From positions 1,798,001 through 1,862,000 of the forward strand of contig JASSUH010000001.1 of assembly GCA_031963445.1 (NCBI GenBank): DNA of 64,000 nucleotides, written 5' to 3'. Positions 18,393 through 27,247 of this stretch are shown here, piece by piece (within the stretch, counting starts at the first letter, position 1; each line of letters begins with the position of its first letter). A program made the position numbers and the translations under genes. The stretch comes from JASSUD01 sp031963445. Lineage in GTDB: Bacteria > Pseudomonadota > Gammaproteobacteria > Burkholderiales > Burkholderiaceae. Below the pieces are notes generated by a model, which ran no database searches, was not told where the DNA came from, and saw only the letters and a program-made list of their open reading frames with translations.

Positions 18393-18437
18393 TCAAAAAG
18401 AAGAAAACGAGCTATCCGCTTTCTTCTTTTTGATTAG
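18389..18437. terminator. bidirectional terminator hairpin, 18-bp perfect stem
   Basis: The arms 18389-18406 (CTAATCAAAAAGAAGAAA) and 18420-18437 are perfectly complementary across a 13-nt loop, with A/T-rich outer stems giving U-tracts both ways. It lies between the end of a decayed + strand gene and the stop codon of the convergent - strand gene at 18434, so it can end transcription from both sides. Confidence 0.8.
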
Positions 18438-19048
18438 TCTAAAGTCACTTCAATATCAGGATGAAAACTTACGCGAGCGTTCGTAATCAGAGGATAATCC
18501 GCGCGAAACGAAGTAACTGTTAATGGCTTATCGTGGAATGGCGTATAGACTGGATAGGTAAATAACTTAACGTGCTTAAATTCATTTTGTTGTAACAGCT
18601 TGGGAATAAAATCAGGGCGTTGTGCGATAAAGTCAGCCGGACGTCTCCAGTTATAGTGGTCTTCAGCCTGCGTTCCTTCCTCTTCAATTATCCAATGCTT
18701 CCAATAAGCCGCAATATGTGCCACCAGATCTTTATTGACACGTAGCATATTAAGCACATCATATTTTTGCACTGCGTCTAATGTTAATAGACCTTGATAT
18801 AAAGATTGCTCATAATGCGCCTCTAGTTCCACCAGAATCATTTCTTTTTTTTGCGCCTCGGCATATTGCCCTGCATACATCAAATTAAAATGAGGGCGCC
18901 CTGAAAATCCGGTGATATAACCAGGAATAGGTCTAATCAATGGCAAAGTGATATCTCTTACACGAATATGACTCGGCACCTTTCCACGCTCGTAGAGTTG
19001 CACAAGTGTCATATCGATTCTAGGTCGCTTCCATGCAGAATCTTTCAT
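18434..19048 (-). CDS. conjugation-operon protein of unknown function, 204 aa
   Basis: The last gene of a three-gene - strand operon; its start overlaps the stop of the upstream gene. The protein is soluble, Trp- and Tyr-rich (AAYWKHWIIEEEG, DHYNWRRPADF), with no signal peptide or membrane helix. No family recognised. Co-transcription with genes following a shared palindrome, close to DotL/DotM genes, suggests a part in conjugative transfer. Confidence 0.5.
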   Translation of the reverse strand: MKDSAWKRPRIDMTLVQLYERGKVPSHIRVRDITLPLIRPIPGYITGFSGRPHFNLMYAGQYAEAQKKEMILVELEAHYEQSLYQGLLTLDAVQKYDVLNMLRVNKDLVAHIAAYWKHWIIEEEGTQAEDHYNWRRPADFIAQRPDFIPKLLQQNEFKHVKLFTYPVYTPFHDKPLTVTSFRADYPLITNARVSFHPDIEVTLD

Positions 19049-19575
19049 TACTCTTCTTCCTTTGATTCATTCGAGCGCCAAGACGCACGGTTCAGCGGAT
19101 CGGGGACTCCCCTACTCTCTCCCTCTTGCCTCGCTAGACTTTCTAATAGATCGCGCTTTTCCTCACCTAAGACTGGCAAGCGATTGAATGCCTCGATTAA
19201 ACGCTCTACAGGCTTACTTAATGGTCTTCCTTCTAACCAACGATAAGCGGCAACTCCTTCACGACCCAATGCGCTTGCACAGCGCTTTTTATCAACCGAA
19301 TCGTTTATGTCATAACCTAAATCATTCATGAACTTGGCAAAATCAGCGCTACGTGTCAATGGAATGTGTTCTGGATAACGTTCGTAAAAAGCTAAAAGCA
19401 TGCCAACTGCTGCGTCTTCGAGAGGGGCCGCTGGATTTTGCTGTAATTGTCTCCATCGTTCAATACCAAGCCCCAGCAACGTACTAGCGGTAGGGACATT
19501 TAGGCCATGCTTCGTACGCCAAGCGTCAAGATCAGACCAACACGTCCGCTTTTTCGGTGTATTTTTTTTCATCAT
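19048..19575 (-). CDS. putative DNA-binding protein with two HTH-like halves, 175 aa
   Basis: Two related segments look like XRE-type helix-turn-helix units: residues about 22-65 (TASTLLGLGIERWRQLQQ, then LAFYERYP) and about 100-135 (CASALGREGVAAYRWLEGR, then LIEAFNRL). The N-terminus is basic (MMKKNTPKKR) and the C-terminus charged. Such a protein could regulate the transfer operons, for instance by binding the 26-bp palindromes at 20795 and 26391; this is inference. It overlaps both neighbouring genes by 1-4 bp. Confidence 0.5.
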   Translation of the reverse strand: MMKKNTPKKRTCWSDLDAWRTKHGLNVPTASTLLGLGIERWRQLQQNPAAPLEDAAVGMLLAFYERYPEHIPLTRSADFAKFMNDLGYDINDSVDKKRCASALGREGVAAYRWLEGRPLSKPVERLIEAFNRLPVLGEEKRDLLESLARQEGESRGVPDPLNRASWRSNESKEEE

Positions 19576-20777
19576 TGGGGGGTTAGCTTAGAAATAGGGT
19601 GTCGCTGAAAAAAATCATCCAATTCATCAGTTTGGATATCCACATCAAATTCAGCTTCTTCGCTGAGCACCGCATTAAGTATCGCCTCCTGCTCAAGCTT
19701 CTCTGCGGCTTCTTTTTCAATCACTCCTTGCTCGGCAAGTTTTGTTAAAGCCGAACGAACTGAATCGGAAAATTCGACCTTTCCCTCTTTAATGCACTGA
19801 TTAGTGTCTTTAGCCGATTGAGACATTTTTGTTTGATATTTTTCTATCGAAATCACGTTATCGTCTTCTGCCTTGGCTTTTAACTCTGGTGGCATCGTCA
19901 TGTATTCGCTTTGATATAAAAAGGTTGACGCTAATCCCATCTGTTCGACAAGCTCCGCAAGCTCATCTCGCGTATAAGCACCTGATTTCATCGCGCTCGC
20001 GCAAATCATCCCACGCGCTTTAGCCAATCCGACCAACGCTGAGTCTAAGTGTTTTAACTCATCAATATGGCTACGAACTTCTTCTTTTGAGTCTAGCCGA
20101 CCGGCAATAATGCCCTCTTCACTTCCGATGTCCACACATAAGATATCGACGGCTTCTTTCGAATCAAGATGATATTCACGCGCAAATGGAATTATCTTCT
20201 CTTCAATTATCTTCCGAAGCTCTGCGCTCACTTCACGAATCTGGTTTGTATCATCAAGATTTTGCTGCAAAAAAACACGAAATATTTGTCGCTGCCCTAA
20301 TTCCGGCATACTTAGCGCAGCCTTTAATGAATGAGGTAATCTTTCCCCCACGGCTCCACTAACTATCTCAGACACAGTGTGATGAATACGCTCTAATGCC
20401 GAATTAGGCAGTCCTTTAACGACATAGCTTTTTTCATCTTCTGATAGTAAGGGTGAGGCATCGGCCTCTTCGCAAAGGGTATATCGATTAGCCCCATCAG
20501 TGAATTGGCTTTGACCGTAACGTGTTGGCAGCAATGCAAAATATAAGCGCATAAGAAAGCGCTTAATAGTCATAATAAGACGACTTATCCAGTCTTCTTC
20601 ATCAATACCGACACGCTTAGCCATGCGCCGAGCAAGGTCAGCCACTGAGGCTTTATTAATATGAAGCTCACCATTCACGACGCTAGATAGCGGCGATTCT
20701 GGTTGAGAACAAGCTACATCAGAAGCAGGGCTATCCGTACTTATTTCTTGCTCTTTCATATTCACCAAGCTTTGCAC
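19572..20777 (-). CDS. conjugation-operon protein of unknown function, 401 aa
   Basis: First gene of the 20777-18434 operon, 17 bp downstream of the 26-bp palindrome. A Ser/Pro/Glu-rich N-terminus is followed by a mainly helical body (VADLARRMAKRVGIDEEDW, KRFLMRLYFALLP) and an acidic C-terminus (ILNAVLSEEAEFDVDIQTDE). No transmembrane segment is certain and no family is recognised. ATG 20759 (MKEQE) is an alternative start. By position it may be a cytoplasmic partner of the DotL/DotM coupling proteins, where acidic adaptor-type proteins are common. Confidence 0.5.
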   Translation of the reverse strand: MQSLVNMKEQEISTDSPASDVACSQPESPLSSVVNGELHINKASVADLARRMAKRVGIDEEDWISRLIMTIKRFLMRLYFALLPTRYGQSQFTDGANRYTLCEEADASPLLSEDEKSYVVKGLPNSALERIHHTVSEIVSGAVGERLPHSLKAALSMPELGQRQIFRVFLQQNLDDTNQIREVSAELRKIIEEKIIPFAREYHLDSKEAVDILCVDIGSEEGIIAGRLDSKEEVRSHIDELKHLDSALVGLAKARGMICASAMKSGAYTRDELAELVEQMGLASTFLYQSEYMTMPPELKAKAEDDNVISIEKYQTKMSQSAKDTNQCIKEGKVEFSDSVRSALTKLAEQGVIEKEAAEKLEQEAILNAVLSEEAEFDVDIQTDELDDFFQRHPISKLTPQ

Positions 20778-20794
20778 TTACACAGCACAATTAA

Positions 20795-20820
20795 GTATGT
20801 ATATCATATATTATACATAC
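20795..20820. promoter_or_regulatory. 26-bp palindromic operator, copy 1
   Basis: Perfect 9-bp arms GTATGTATA (20795-20803) and TATACATAC (20812-20820) around an 8-bp spacer TCATATAT, 17 bp before the start of the 401-residue gene. A near-identical site is found at 26391-26416 ahead of the other transfer operon. The position over a likely core promoter suggests a repressor or autoregulator binding site. Confidence 0.7.
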
Positions 20821-21032
20821 TTTTAAATGGACTCAAAATAAGTACAAATCTCATTTAATATGGCTGAAATGGAGAAGCCAAAGCTACAATAAAGTCATCT
20901 TTTTATATTGAGTTTTTAGGCCAATCCTCTCAGGAGAAATGGAGCTGAACAGATTTGTATGTGTGTGGCCAGAAGTTCCCTCTTGAGTTTTAATCAGTGG
21001 TTGTTGAGCGAGCAGTCTTTTTAAGGGTTGCG

Positions 21033-23849
21033 TTATCTTGCTTTTTTTGCTGAACACTTAATCTTCATTTCTATCTGGTCAAACAGGCTATTTAGATCAC
21101 TGACCGTTAGCGGCGCAACTGATTGCCTCCATGCCAGTTGTTTATCTATCTTGGCTTCGATTTGTTTGATGAGTTTCACTGAATCTTTACCACCCAGCGC
21201 TGTGTCGATTTTAATCAGCCCTTGCGTCGCTTTTTCGGTCAAACCAATCGTTGCACTGTTTTTTTCTTCTCGTTCTATTGTGCTTACGGATAACTGAGAC
21301 TCAATCGCTGCTGAAAGAGCCTTTTCAATCGATGATTCCTCTTTATCTGAATCAACGACTTGCTCTAATCGCTCAGCTTGATTTAATTGAAGTCGCCGTA
21401 AGAAAGCATCGATATTGTCATCAATTGTCACGTTTTCTCTTTCTTCATTCTCTGTAAAAACAGTCTGATTTTTCTCTATACTCCCCCTCTTTTTGGGCAA
21501 TACGCTAGAAGGCATTTCATCGTTAATCGGGATAGATGTCTCAACTGATGAGGTGGAAGACCGAAAGAACTTATCCTCAAATGAAGAGTAGGTTTTTTCC
21601 TCAAGAGGTGGATCGTGATAAACAGGATTGAGCAAAGAGGTTGATCTGCTTTCGTCGTTAGCATTCGAGGATGCTGTTAAGAAAGGCTCGCGCTCTGCCC
21701 CCTCTTCAATTAAAACTTCATCATTCAAACCTCTAAAATCAGCCAAATCATCTTTCCAATAACGACCTGCCCGATCTGCTGAATGTTGTTGCATCGCATT
21801 AAGAGCGGCTATGTAATAAGCAATGCCTTTATTGGTTGGACTTTCATTAGGGCGACGGGTTTTGATCTGCTGCACTGTCTCTCGCAAGGCTTGAACAACC
21901 GGGTCAACCGTGCGCCTATACATTGGGGCTTGTCCAAATCGAATCGCCTGCATCATCTGCTCGATCACAGTGAAGCGACTGTCGTTTTGGTCAATGGGCT
22001 TAAGTTTAGCGGCTAACGCCTCACGTTTAGGGCGAGCGACTTGTAAAAAACGATTGATACGAAAAGGCAAATTAGAAAATTTCGCCGAATGAAACCAAGT
22101 AAAACTACGTGCACGTGTCACTTGGTCTTTGAAAATAACAATCCCTTCCATTTCTTTAAGGGCTTTGAGTTCTTGCAACTCAATCCGATCATGCCGTTGA
22201 ATAGAACCAGTGAGATTTTGCCGATAATTCGTCGCTATAAAATGGCTGATTGATCCTTCATAAGCCCCCGTTTCAACGGTAATGGCTTGGCCTGCTATCT
22301 TTTTGAAAATGTCGAGTGTCTTATCGGGGTCTTCCAAAGCCAGCGTATATTTAATCTTAGTATTGGCAATCATCGACTCGACTTCTTCTTTATGCTCGCC
22401 TTGTGCCATCCCCGCAATATCCTGCCCAGAGGCAATCATCATAAATCCTAAACCACGGGCTTGCGCAAACATTAATGCCACGCCTTCAGCAAAGTAAGCT
22501 CTTATCTCATCCATATTGATGATGTAAGGAGCTGGCGATATCGTGGCTTTCGTCTCGATAATCTCTTGATAGGTTCCTTCAAGCTTATGCCCTAAATTCA
22601 TCGCCATCATTAACCTAATGGTCGCAATGACTAGCTTGCCTAAGTTAGCTGATTCTTGCGCTGATTTCTCAAGAGCTGGAATCATGACCACCAAAATACG
22701 ACGATTTAAGAGCACATCCATCATGTCGACTTCTGGGTACTGATCTTTAAAAATGTATCCGTAGGTATCGATGAGCATGGACAAAGTGCGCGCATATTGT
22801 CCTGTTAAATAACCATGCTGATCCCATATGGTCTGGTCCCATTTATCCGGCTTGTCCGCTAATTCAGCACGAAAGCCTGGTAACCCTGTCTCTAGATAGG
22901 CTTTGATCGGCAGGAAAGCAAATTCGGGAATTTCTCCTCTTTTGCCTTTTAAATAAAGCTTGACTAGATTTGGCAGGGATAGATATTCCCGAATCACCTC
23001 AATCGAAAGAACTAAATTACCGATAGCACGTTCGTAACACAACGTACGAATCAACGCATCCATCATGTTGACGGCCTTTTGCTGCCATTGCGCGCCATCG
23101 CCACCCACTTTGGGAAGGAGTGATGAAGAAAGTTGCGACAAAAAATCAGGGTCGCCCTCTGACCACGGATTCATGCCATTTGATGATTTTTCTGTACTCT
23201 TCTTTTTGCTGTAAGGGTCGGCACCCCCTGTCATAAAATTTAAAACTAAAAAATCATCTTCACGACCAACTCGCCGACATAATGACCAGACTGCGGCATG
23301 CAAACTGTTATCCGCCTTACCATCTGAATAAAAAAAGCCTGATCCCCACGTTAAGGCGTTAAAGCACAACGATAATAAGGTGACGGTCTTGCCTGAGCCT
23401 GTCGTTCCCATTAACAGCATATGGGTGCGCGCATCGGAATTTGTCACCCATAATTCTTTCAAGTTCTCATATCGATGTGGTGAACGCTGATTACCGAGAT
23501 AGAGAATGCCCTCTGCATTATGCCTTTCGATGGTTTCACCCTTGCCATTCGGATGAGGTTTAGTGACATCAAGAGATGGATCAATGCCGCCGACATGTTT
23601 TGGATAACGCATCGGCATCTCATATTCTCGATAGGCAAACCAAAACTGTAATAACAGCATGATGAGCGTAATGGGCAGCCAGATAAAAGCTAATCCCGCC
23701 GCACATAAAGCGAGCGCTATTTGGCATTTCGCATAATGAGAGGGGTAAGCTAGCCAGCCCCCGATGCGCTCAGCGATGGAGCGAGGATCAAGCGTAATCC
23801 TTGATTGAGAAACCTCTTGCCACTTTGACGTACCGTGATGCTGCCCCAT
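21033..23849 (-). CDS. DotL/IcmO (TrbC)-like type IVB coupling ATPase, 938 aa
   Basis: Two adjoining N-terminal membrane helices (residues about 42-78, ALCAAGLAFIWLPITLIMLL) precede a VirD4/FtsK-like ATPase: Walker A near 150 (LLMGTTGSGKTVTLLSL), Walker B near 445 (YIINMDEIRAYF), and the family segment FAQARGLGFMMIASGQD. This matches DotL/IcmO of Dot/Icm systems and TrbC of IncI plasmids, which recruit substrates to the type IVB channel at the inner membrane. The C-terminal 300 residues are Ser/Glu-rich and poorly conserved, as in DotL where they bind adaptors. The protein is longer than typical DotL (about 780). It is the last gene of the 26375-21033 operon. Confidence 0.85.
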   Translation of the reverse strand: MGQHHGTSKWQEVSQSRITLDPRSIAERIGGWLAYPSHYAKCQIALALCAAGLAFIWLPITLIMLLLQFWFAYREYEMPMRYPKHVGGIDPSLDVTKPHPNGKGETIERHNAEGILYLGNQRSPHRYENLKELWVTNSDARTHMLLMGTTGSGKTVTLLSLCFNALTWGSGFFYSDGKADNSLHAAVWSLCRRVGREDDFLVLNFMTGGADPYSKKKSTEKSSNGMNPWSEGDPDFLSQLSSSLLPKVGGDGAQWQQKAVNMMDALIRTLCYERAIGNLVLSIEVIREYLSLPNLVKLYLKGKRGEIPEFAFLPIKAYLETGLPGFRAELADKPDKWDQTIWDQHGYLTGQYARTLSMLIDTYGYIFKDQYPEVDMMDVLLNRRILVVMIPALEKSAQESANLGKLVIATIRLMMAMNLGHKLEGTYQEIIETKATISPAPYIINMDEIRAYFAEGVALMFAQARGLGFMMIASGQDIAGMAQGEHKEEVESMIANTKIKYTLALEDPDKTLDIFKKIAGQAITVETGAYEGSISHFIATNYRQNLTGSIQRHDRIELQELKALKEMEGIVIFKDQVTRARSFTWFHSAKFSNLPFRINRFLQVARPKREALAAKLKPIDQNDSRFTVIEQMMQAIRFGQAPMYRRTVDPVVQALRETVQQIKTRRPNESPTNKGIAYYIAALNAMQQHSADRAGRYWKDDLADFRGLNDEVLIEEGAEREPFLTASSNANDESRSTSLLNPVYHDPPLEEKTYSSFEDKFFRSSTSSVETSIPINDEMPSSVLPKKRGSIEKNQTVFTENEERENVTIDDNIDAFLRRLQLNQAERLEQVVDSDKEESSIEKALSAAIESQLSVSTIEREEKNSATIGLTEKATQGLIKIDTALGGKDSVKLIKQIEAKIDKQLAWRQSVAPLTVSDLNSLFDQIEMKIKCSAKKAR

Positions 23850-23901
23850 CGCTCACTCAATTTTCTTTGGCACCAGCCATAGGGCTTAGTGCAGCTAACA
23901 A

Positions 23902-24456
23902 TTATGGCTTTTGCTGATTGAACGCTGAAGGCAAGGATGATGGCGAAGAAGTGAAGGAGGCTGTTAAATCACTAGGTAGCAAATTGGCCTCTCGCATAAT
24001 GGCATTAAGGGCAGCGAGCGAGCCATGACGCGAATCAAGAAATCTCACAACTGACATTGATACAATGAAAACAAGTAACGGAACACCCAAATAACGGCTG
24101 ATAGTTCGCAAGCGCTCTTTATTTCGCTGCGCCATAACATAACGATTGATAGCGCATTGCACTGACGCCCCTGCGGCTAGCGCATTCGCTTCGGTATCAA
24201 AGCGTTCGATAATCGCTATCTTTTCCTGCCCTCCTACTTCGCTAACAAAAACCAGTGCATAGGAGGCAGTCCCTCCTTCATAATCTGTCAGCGCTGAAGT
24301 AACCGAAAAAGCACCGATTGCCACAGCATCGTGACGCGCGTATCGGATACGCGTTGCCGCTTTGATCAAACCTGTTTTCATAAACGAAGTAAACACAGTG
24401 CCATCTGGCTCTACTAAAACTTGATCTTGTACTTGGTAATTGAGGCCAAATTTCAT
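23902..24456 (-). CDS. membrane-associated protein of the coupling operon, 184 aa
   Basis: The frame opens at 24549, but ATG 24456 (MKFGLNYQVQDQVLVEPDG) has an excellent GAGGAG leader and barely extends past the end of the DotM-like gene. A cytoplasmic domain (ALTDYEGGTASYALVFVSEV) is followed by one membrane helix near residues 130-145 (LGVPLLVFIVSMSVVRFL) and a short tail. It sits between dotM-like and dotL-like genes, so it is probably part of the same coupling complex. I do not recognise the family. Confidence 0.55.
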   Translation of the reverse strand: MKFGLNYQVQDQVLVEPDGTVFTSFMKTGLIKAATRIRYARHDAVAIGAFSVTSALTDYEGGTASYALVFVSEVGGQEKIAIIERFDTEANALAAGASVQCAINRYVMAQRNKERLRTISRYLGVPLLVFIVSMSVVRFLDSRHGSLAALNAIMREANLLPSDLTASFTSSPSSLPSAFNQQKP

Positions 24457-24472
24457 CTCAGCTCCTCGATAG

Positions 24473-25552
24473 TTAGATTGCGTCGGTAGTCGATAAAATG
24501 CCCACCTCTTCGAGATACTTCTGTAATCCTTGAATCGCTTCTTCAACATGAGGCTCAGTTAAAACGCAACGGTTTTCCCAAGCCACCACTTCCGCTTGCA
24601 TCTGATTAAACACAGCCGCAGCCTCCAAAAAAGGCACTTTGCGACCAGCGGTATTCAGGGGATACCAAAGTGCTCTATCAAGCGGCTTTAGCCAAATAAA
24701 GTGAGAAGATGGCAAAACACCCATTTGCCTGGCTTCAATCAACATCGCCATTAACAACGTACGGGTATACGGATGTTTTTGTAGCCATATTGAGGCAGAA
24801 GGAGCCGCAATGCAGCGCTTAAAATCAGCTTGCGCTAACGTGAAATCGGGACGAGATTGGCGATTAACGGCGCTGTAATTCAACGCATCGATGAGGGCTT
24901 GCGACCCTTTTGCGTCTTTTAAAAAAACACGTAAGCCAAAAATAGCGAACAATGCCTGCTCATGAGGCTTGAGCTGCGCAAATAAATCGATTCGTGCCCC
25001 AAGCTGTTCAATCAATAGTTCACGCACACGGACATCATCAAGCTGTTGATTCACAATCAATCCGTGCTGTGCTACCCACTCTTCAGGATGTAAAGAGGAC
25101 GCCCATTCAGGTGAGGGGTCATCAGTCAAATCTCGCTTTAGAATAGGTGCCACCGCAGAAAAATGCTGGCTTTGCGCCTCAAGTAATGACTGAATGGTAT
25201 GAACTCGTCTGGCATACATAACAGGATGTTGCAGTGCACGATAAGCTAGCCATATACTCAAACTGAATGGAATAACGAGATAAAAAAGCCCAATATGCCA
25301 ACTTAGTAGCAAAATTGCTTTGAAAGGGACTTGCTGCGCATGGTGGAAATATAGGATAAGACGTGCTTGTAGCTGCTTAGCCGTATCGGTTAGTCCGACA
25401 ATCGGCGCTAATTCATAATTCTTCCAAAGCAACACCCCTTGCACAATCGCGCCATGCTTCCAATGCCATAGCAGCACTAAACTAAAACCCATCAAAATGG
25501 CCGCTAAAATCACTAAAGGCGCTGCGCTACGGGGACTTATTTGATCTGGCAT
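24473..25552 (-). CDS. DotM/IcmP (TrbA)-like coupling-complex membrane protein, 359 aa
   Basis: Two membrane helices (residues about 10-30 and 80-105) and the family landmark HTIQSLLEAQSQHFSAVAP at about 118-137, then DLTDDPSPEWASSLHPEEW, match DotM/IcmP of Legionella-type Dot/Icm systems and TrbA of IncI plasmids. The cytoplasmic domain follows (LFAIFGLRVFLKD). DotM works with DotL in the type IV coupling complex. Start 25552 overlaps the end of the transglycosylase gene by 16 bp. Intact and of normal length. Confidence 0.85.
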   Translation of the reverse strand: MPDQISPRSAAPLVILAAILMGFSLVLLWHWKHGAIVQGVLLWKNYELAPIVGLTDTAKQLQARLILYFHHAQQVPFKAILLLSWHIGLFYLVIPFSLSIWLAYRALQHPVMYARRVHTIQSLLEAQSQHFSAVAPILKRDLTDDPSPEWASSLHPEEWVAQHGLIVNQQLDDVRVRELLIEQLGARIDLFAQLKPHEQALFAIFGLRVFLKDAKGSQALIDALNYSAVNRQSRPDFTLAQADFKRCIAAPSASIWLQKHPYTRTLLMAMLIEARQMGVLPSSHFIWLKPLDRALWYPLNTAGRKVPFLEAAAVFNQMQAEVVAWENRCVLTEPHVEEAIQGLQKYLEEVGILSTTDAI

Positions 25553-25953
25553 CCGAATCTCTGCGCTTCTAAGGCAACTCTCTGTCTATACCATTGATGC
25601 CGCGCGGGTATACGACTGTGATAACGCCCGACTCCCGTCCAAAAGTCTCCCGCCACATTGATCTCGTAGCGAACCACATAGGCTGAGGCATGGATGGCTA
25701 AACATACGTCATGGGTAATCTCAGTTGCCGTAATGCCAAATTTACGATTGAAATAACGCACCCAGACATCATTGATTTGGGTTACGCCATAGTCCTTTGT
25801 TCCATTTAGATTCGAGTGCACAATTTCCGCTCGCCGACTCCCTCCTGATTCAATTTGATGGATTGCCAACAAAATACAAGCAGGCACGTGATACTTCTGC
25901 TCGGCTTGCAACACACAGGTTTGAAAAGACGTGAGTGGCATCACTAAAGACAT
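25537..25953 (-). CDS. lytic transglycosylase (SLT/VirB1-like), 138 aa
   Basis: Motifs of goose-type/SLT transglycosylases are present: catalytic Glu in LLAIHQIESGG (about residue 33), then DYGVTQIN and VGRYHSRIP. Such enzymes open peptidoglycan locally for assembly of secretion and conjugation channels (VirB1, IagB, TrbN types). No clear signal peptide is visible (MSLVMPLTSFQTCVLQAEQ), so export may be unconventional. It is coupled by overlaps to both neighbours in the operon with the DotM- and DotL-like proteins. Confidence 0.8.
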   Translation of the reverse strand: MSLVMPLTSFQTCVLQAEQKYHVPACILLAIHQIESGGSRRAEIVHSNLNGTKDYGVTQINDVWVRYFNRKFGITATEITHDVCLAIHASAYVVRYEINVAGDFWTGVGRYHSRIPARHQWYRQRVALEAQRFGCQIK

Positions 25954-26375
25954 CCATCGCTCCTTATGGCCTGCACTTCTTCAATACAAACAAGCAAGTT
26001 TTCTAGCTTCTTCGTCTCAAAAATCATCGCGTATTCCCCACTTTGACGAACGAAATCTAAACGTCGATTCGCATTGGGTAAGGTTTCAATGTAATGTGGC
26101 CACTTTCTTTCGATATGAATCACCAGTGGAATCGTCTCGCTAAATGGCATTAAGCAAAAAAATTCATTTAATTCGACATGGCATACTTCCAGTTGATCTC
26201 GGTTCATTTGATGGATAAGCCTTAACAGACAATTGACTGCCTCCTTGATCGTAGGTACATCGGTCAATGTGCGACATCCCTCTCCTTCATCAATACGCCG
26301 CACGGCCATACGACCGACTGCTGAGGTCAACAACTCAATAAGTTCATTACGTGGCTTGCCAAAATCGTCGTTCAT
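25944..26375 (-). CDS. hypothetical protein leading the coupling operon, 143 aa
   Basis: First gene of the - strand operon with transglycosylase, dotM-like and dotL-like genes, overlapping the next gene by 10 bp. The 26-bp palindrome ends 16 bp before its start. The protein is helical and soluble (AVNCLLRLIHQMNRDQLEV) with a C-terminal KLENLLVCIEEVQAI helix. Not recognised. A regulatory or adaptor role is possible given its place at the operon head. Confidence 0.5.
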   Translation of the reverse strand: MNDDFGKPRNELIELLTSAVGRMAVRRIDEGEGCRTLTDVPTIKEAVNCLLRLIHQMNRDQLEVCHVELNEFFCLMPFSETIPLVIHIERKWPHYIETLPNANRRLDFVRQSGEYAMIFETKKLENLLVCIEEVQAIRSDGCL

Positions 26376-26390
26376 CGTTTATGCTACTTA

Positions 26391-26416
26391 TTATGTATAT
26401 CATATCATATACATAA
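26391..26416. promoter_or_regulatory. 26-bp palindromic operator, copy 2 (divergent promoter)
   Basis: Perfect arms TTATGTATA (26391-26399) and TATACATAA (26408-26416) around TCATATCA. It is the same palindrome as at 20795-20820 except for the outermost base pair and two to three spacer bases. It lies in the 69-bp gap between the coupling operon (-) and the small + strand gene at 26445, so one protein could control both directions. Confidence 0.7.
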
Positions 26417-26444
26417 TTTTTAGATTTATCCAACAGGAAAAATC

Positions 26445-26717
26445 ATGCTCACATTAATGAATACAGAAACAGAAAATGCTTCGCCCTTCCCTCATCTGCC
26501 AAATACCAAACTTACACATGAACCTAAGCCACAAGAAGACGGTAGCCAATTGAATTATTTAGCAGCATTGGGAGGTTTAGGTTTGTTAGCACATGCCTTT
26601 GAATTAGGAGAGCACCTAGCTCAATCAAGCGATAAGCGAATCAGTCATGAAGAAGTGAAAGCGATTGACCCTCGCAACCTTACGGATCCTCGTAAACGCT
26701 TCATCCAGCGTAGATAA
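26445..26717 (+). CDS. small hypothetical protein, 90 aa
   Basis: Starts at ATG 26445 with an AGGA leader (ATG 26457 is in frame too). A polar N-terminus is followed by an Ala/Leu/Gly-rich segment (YLAALGGLGLLAHAFELGE) that could be an amphipathic or short membrane helix, and a charged tail. It is transcribed away from the shared palindrome. Not recognised; possibly a regulator or plasmid-type accessory protein. Confidence 0.45.
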   Translation: MLTLMNTETENASPFPHLPNTKLTHEPKPQEDGSQLNYLAALGGLGLLAHAFELGEHLAQSSDKRISHEEVKAIDPRNLTDPRKRFIQRR

Positions 26718-26779
26718 CTAAAAACGAATCAATTTGAAGTGCTAATTTTGACAATAAGTTAAAACTAAACGGAGAAAAG

Positions 26780-27226
26780 ATGGGCGCCGTTCGATTACAT
26801 ATTGCAGGAAAATTTGATATCACCACCGCTCGCCGCGAGGAAATAGCGCAAGCAAGTCACTTCGACACAGCCATAGCCGGCCGAGGCGGCGTTGCTACAA
26901 CAGGAGATTATGGCTTTGCCTCCGTCGGACAAGACGGCATCGCACAAGCGGGGCATCTCGGCATCATCCAGTTTCGTTATTTAGATAAAGAAACAAAGCG
27001 TTTTCGCCTCAAAATTGGCTACATCGGTGAAGAAGGACTCAAGCCCAACACGTTTTATCAACTTAATGAAAAATTTGAGATCGAATCTGTTCAAGTCAGT
27101 GTTATGCAGGAATCAAGGTCAAATCCATTCGAACACGCATCAAAGGAAACACCTATAGCCAAAGCTCAGCGTCTTATCTCTCGATGTTACGAGGGAGTAG
27201 CTGAATGGATTAACTCTCGCCAATGA
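26780..27226 (+). CDS. glycine-rich repeat protein, 148 aa
   Basis: A GGAG leader precedes ATG 26780. Residues 18-60 contain short repeats of the type (A/G)(D/G)xGxA..G (AGRGGVATTGDYGFASVGQD), as in phage- and element-encoded proteins predicted to form a small beta-helix or stacked turn domain. The rest (RFRLKIGYIGEEGLKPNTFY) looks like a small beta-rich domain. Function unknown. It follows the 26445 gene and probably shares its promoter. Confidence 0.45.
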   Translation: MGAVRLHIAGKFDITTARREEIAQASHFDTAIAGRGGVATTGDYGFASVGQDGIAQAGHLGIIQFRYLDKETKRFRLKIGYIGEEGLKPNTFYQLNEKFEIESVQVSVMQESRSNPFEHASKETPIAKAQRLISRCYEGVAEWINSRQ

Positions 27227-27247
27227 ACGGTAAAAACAGAAAGTATC

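Noticed and set aside
18434..26375. A complete Dot/Icm secretion system
   Set aside because: Only coupling-type proteins are seen; no channel, DotB-like or DotA-like genes are in the window.
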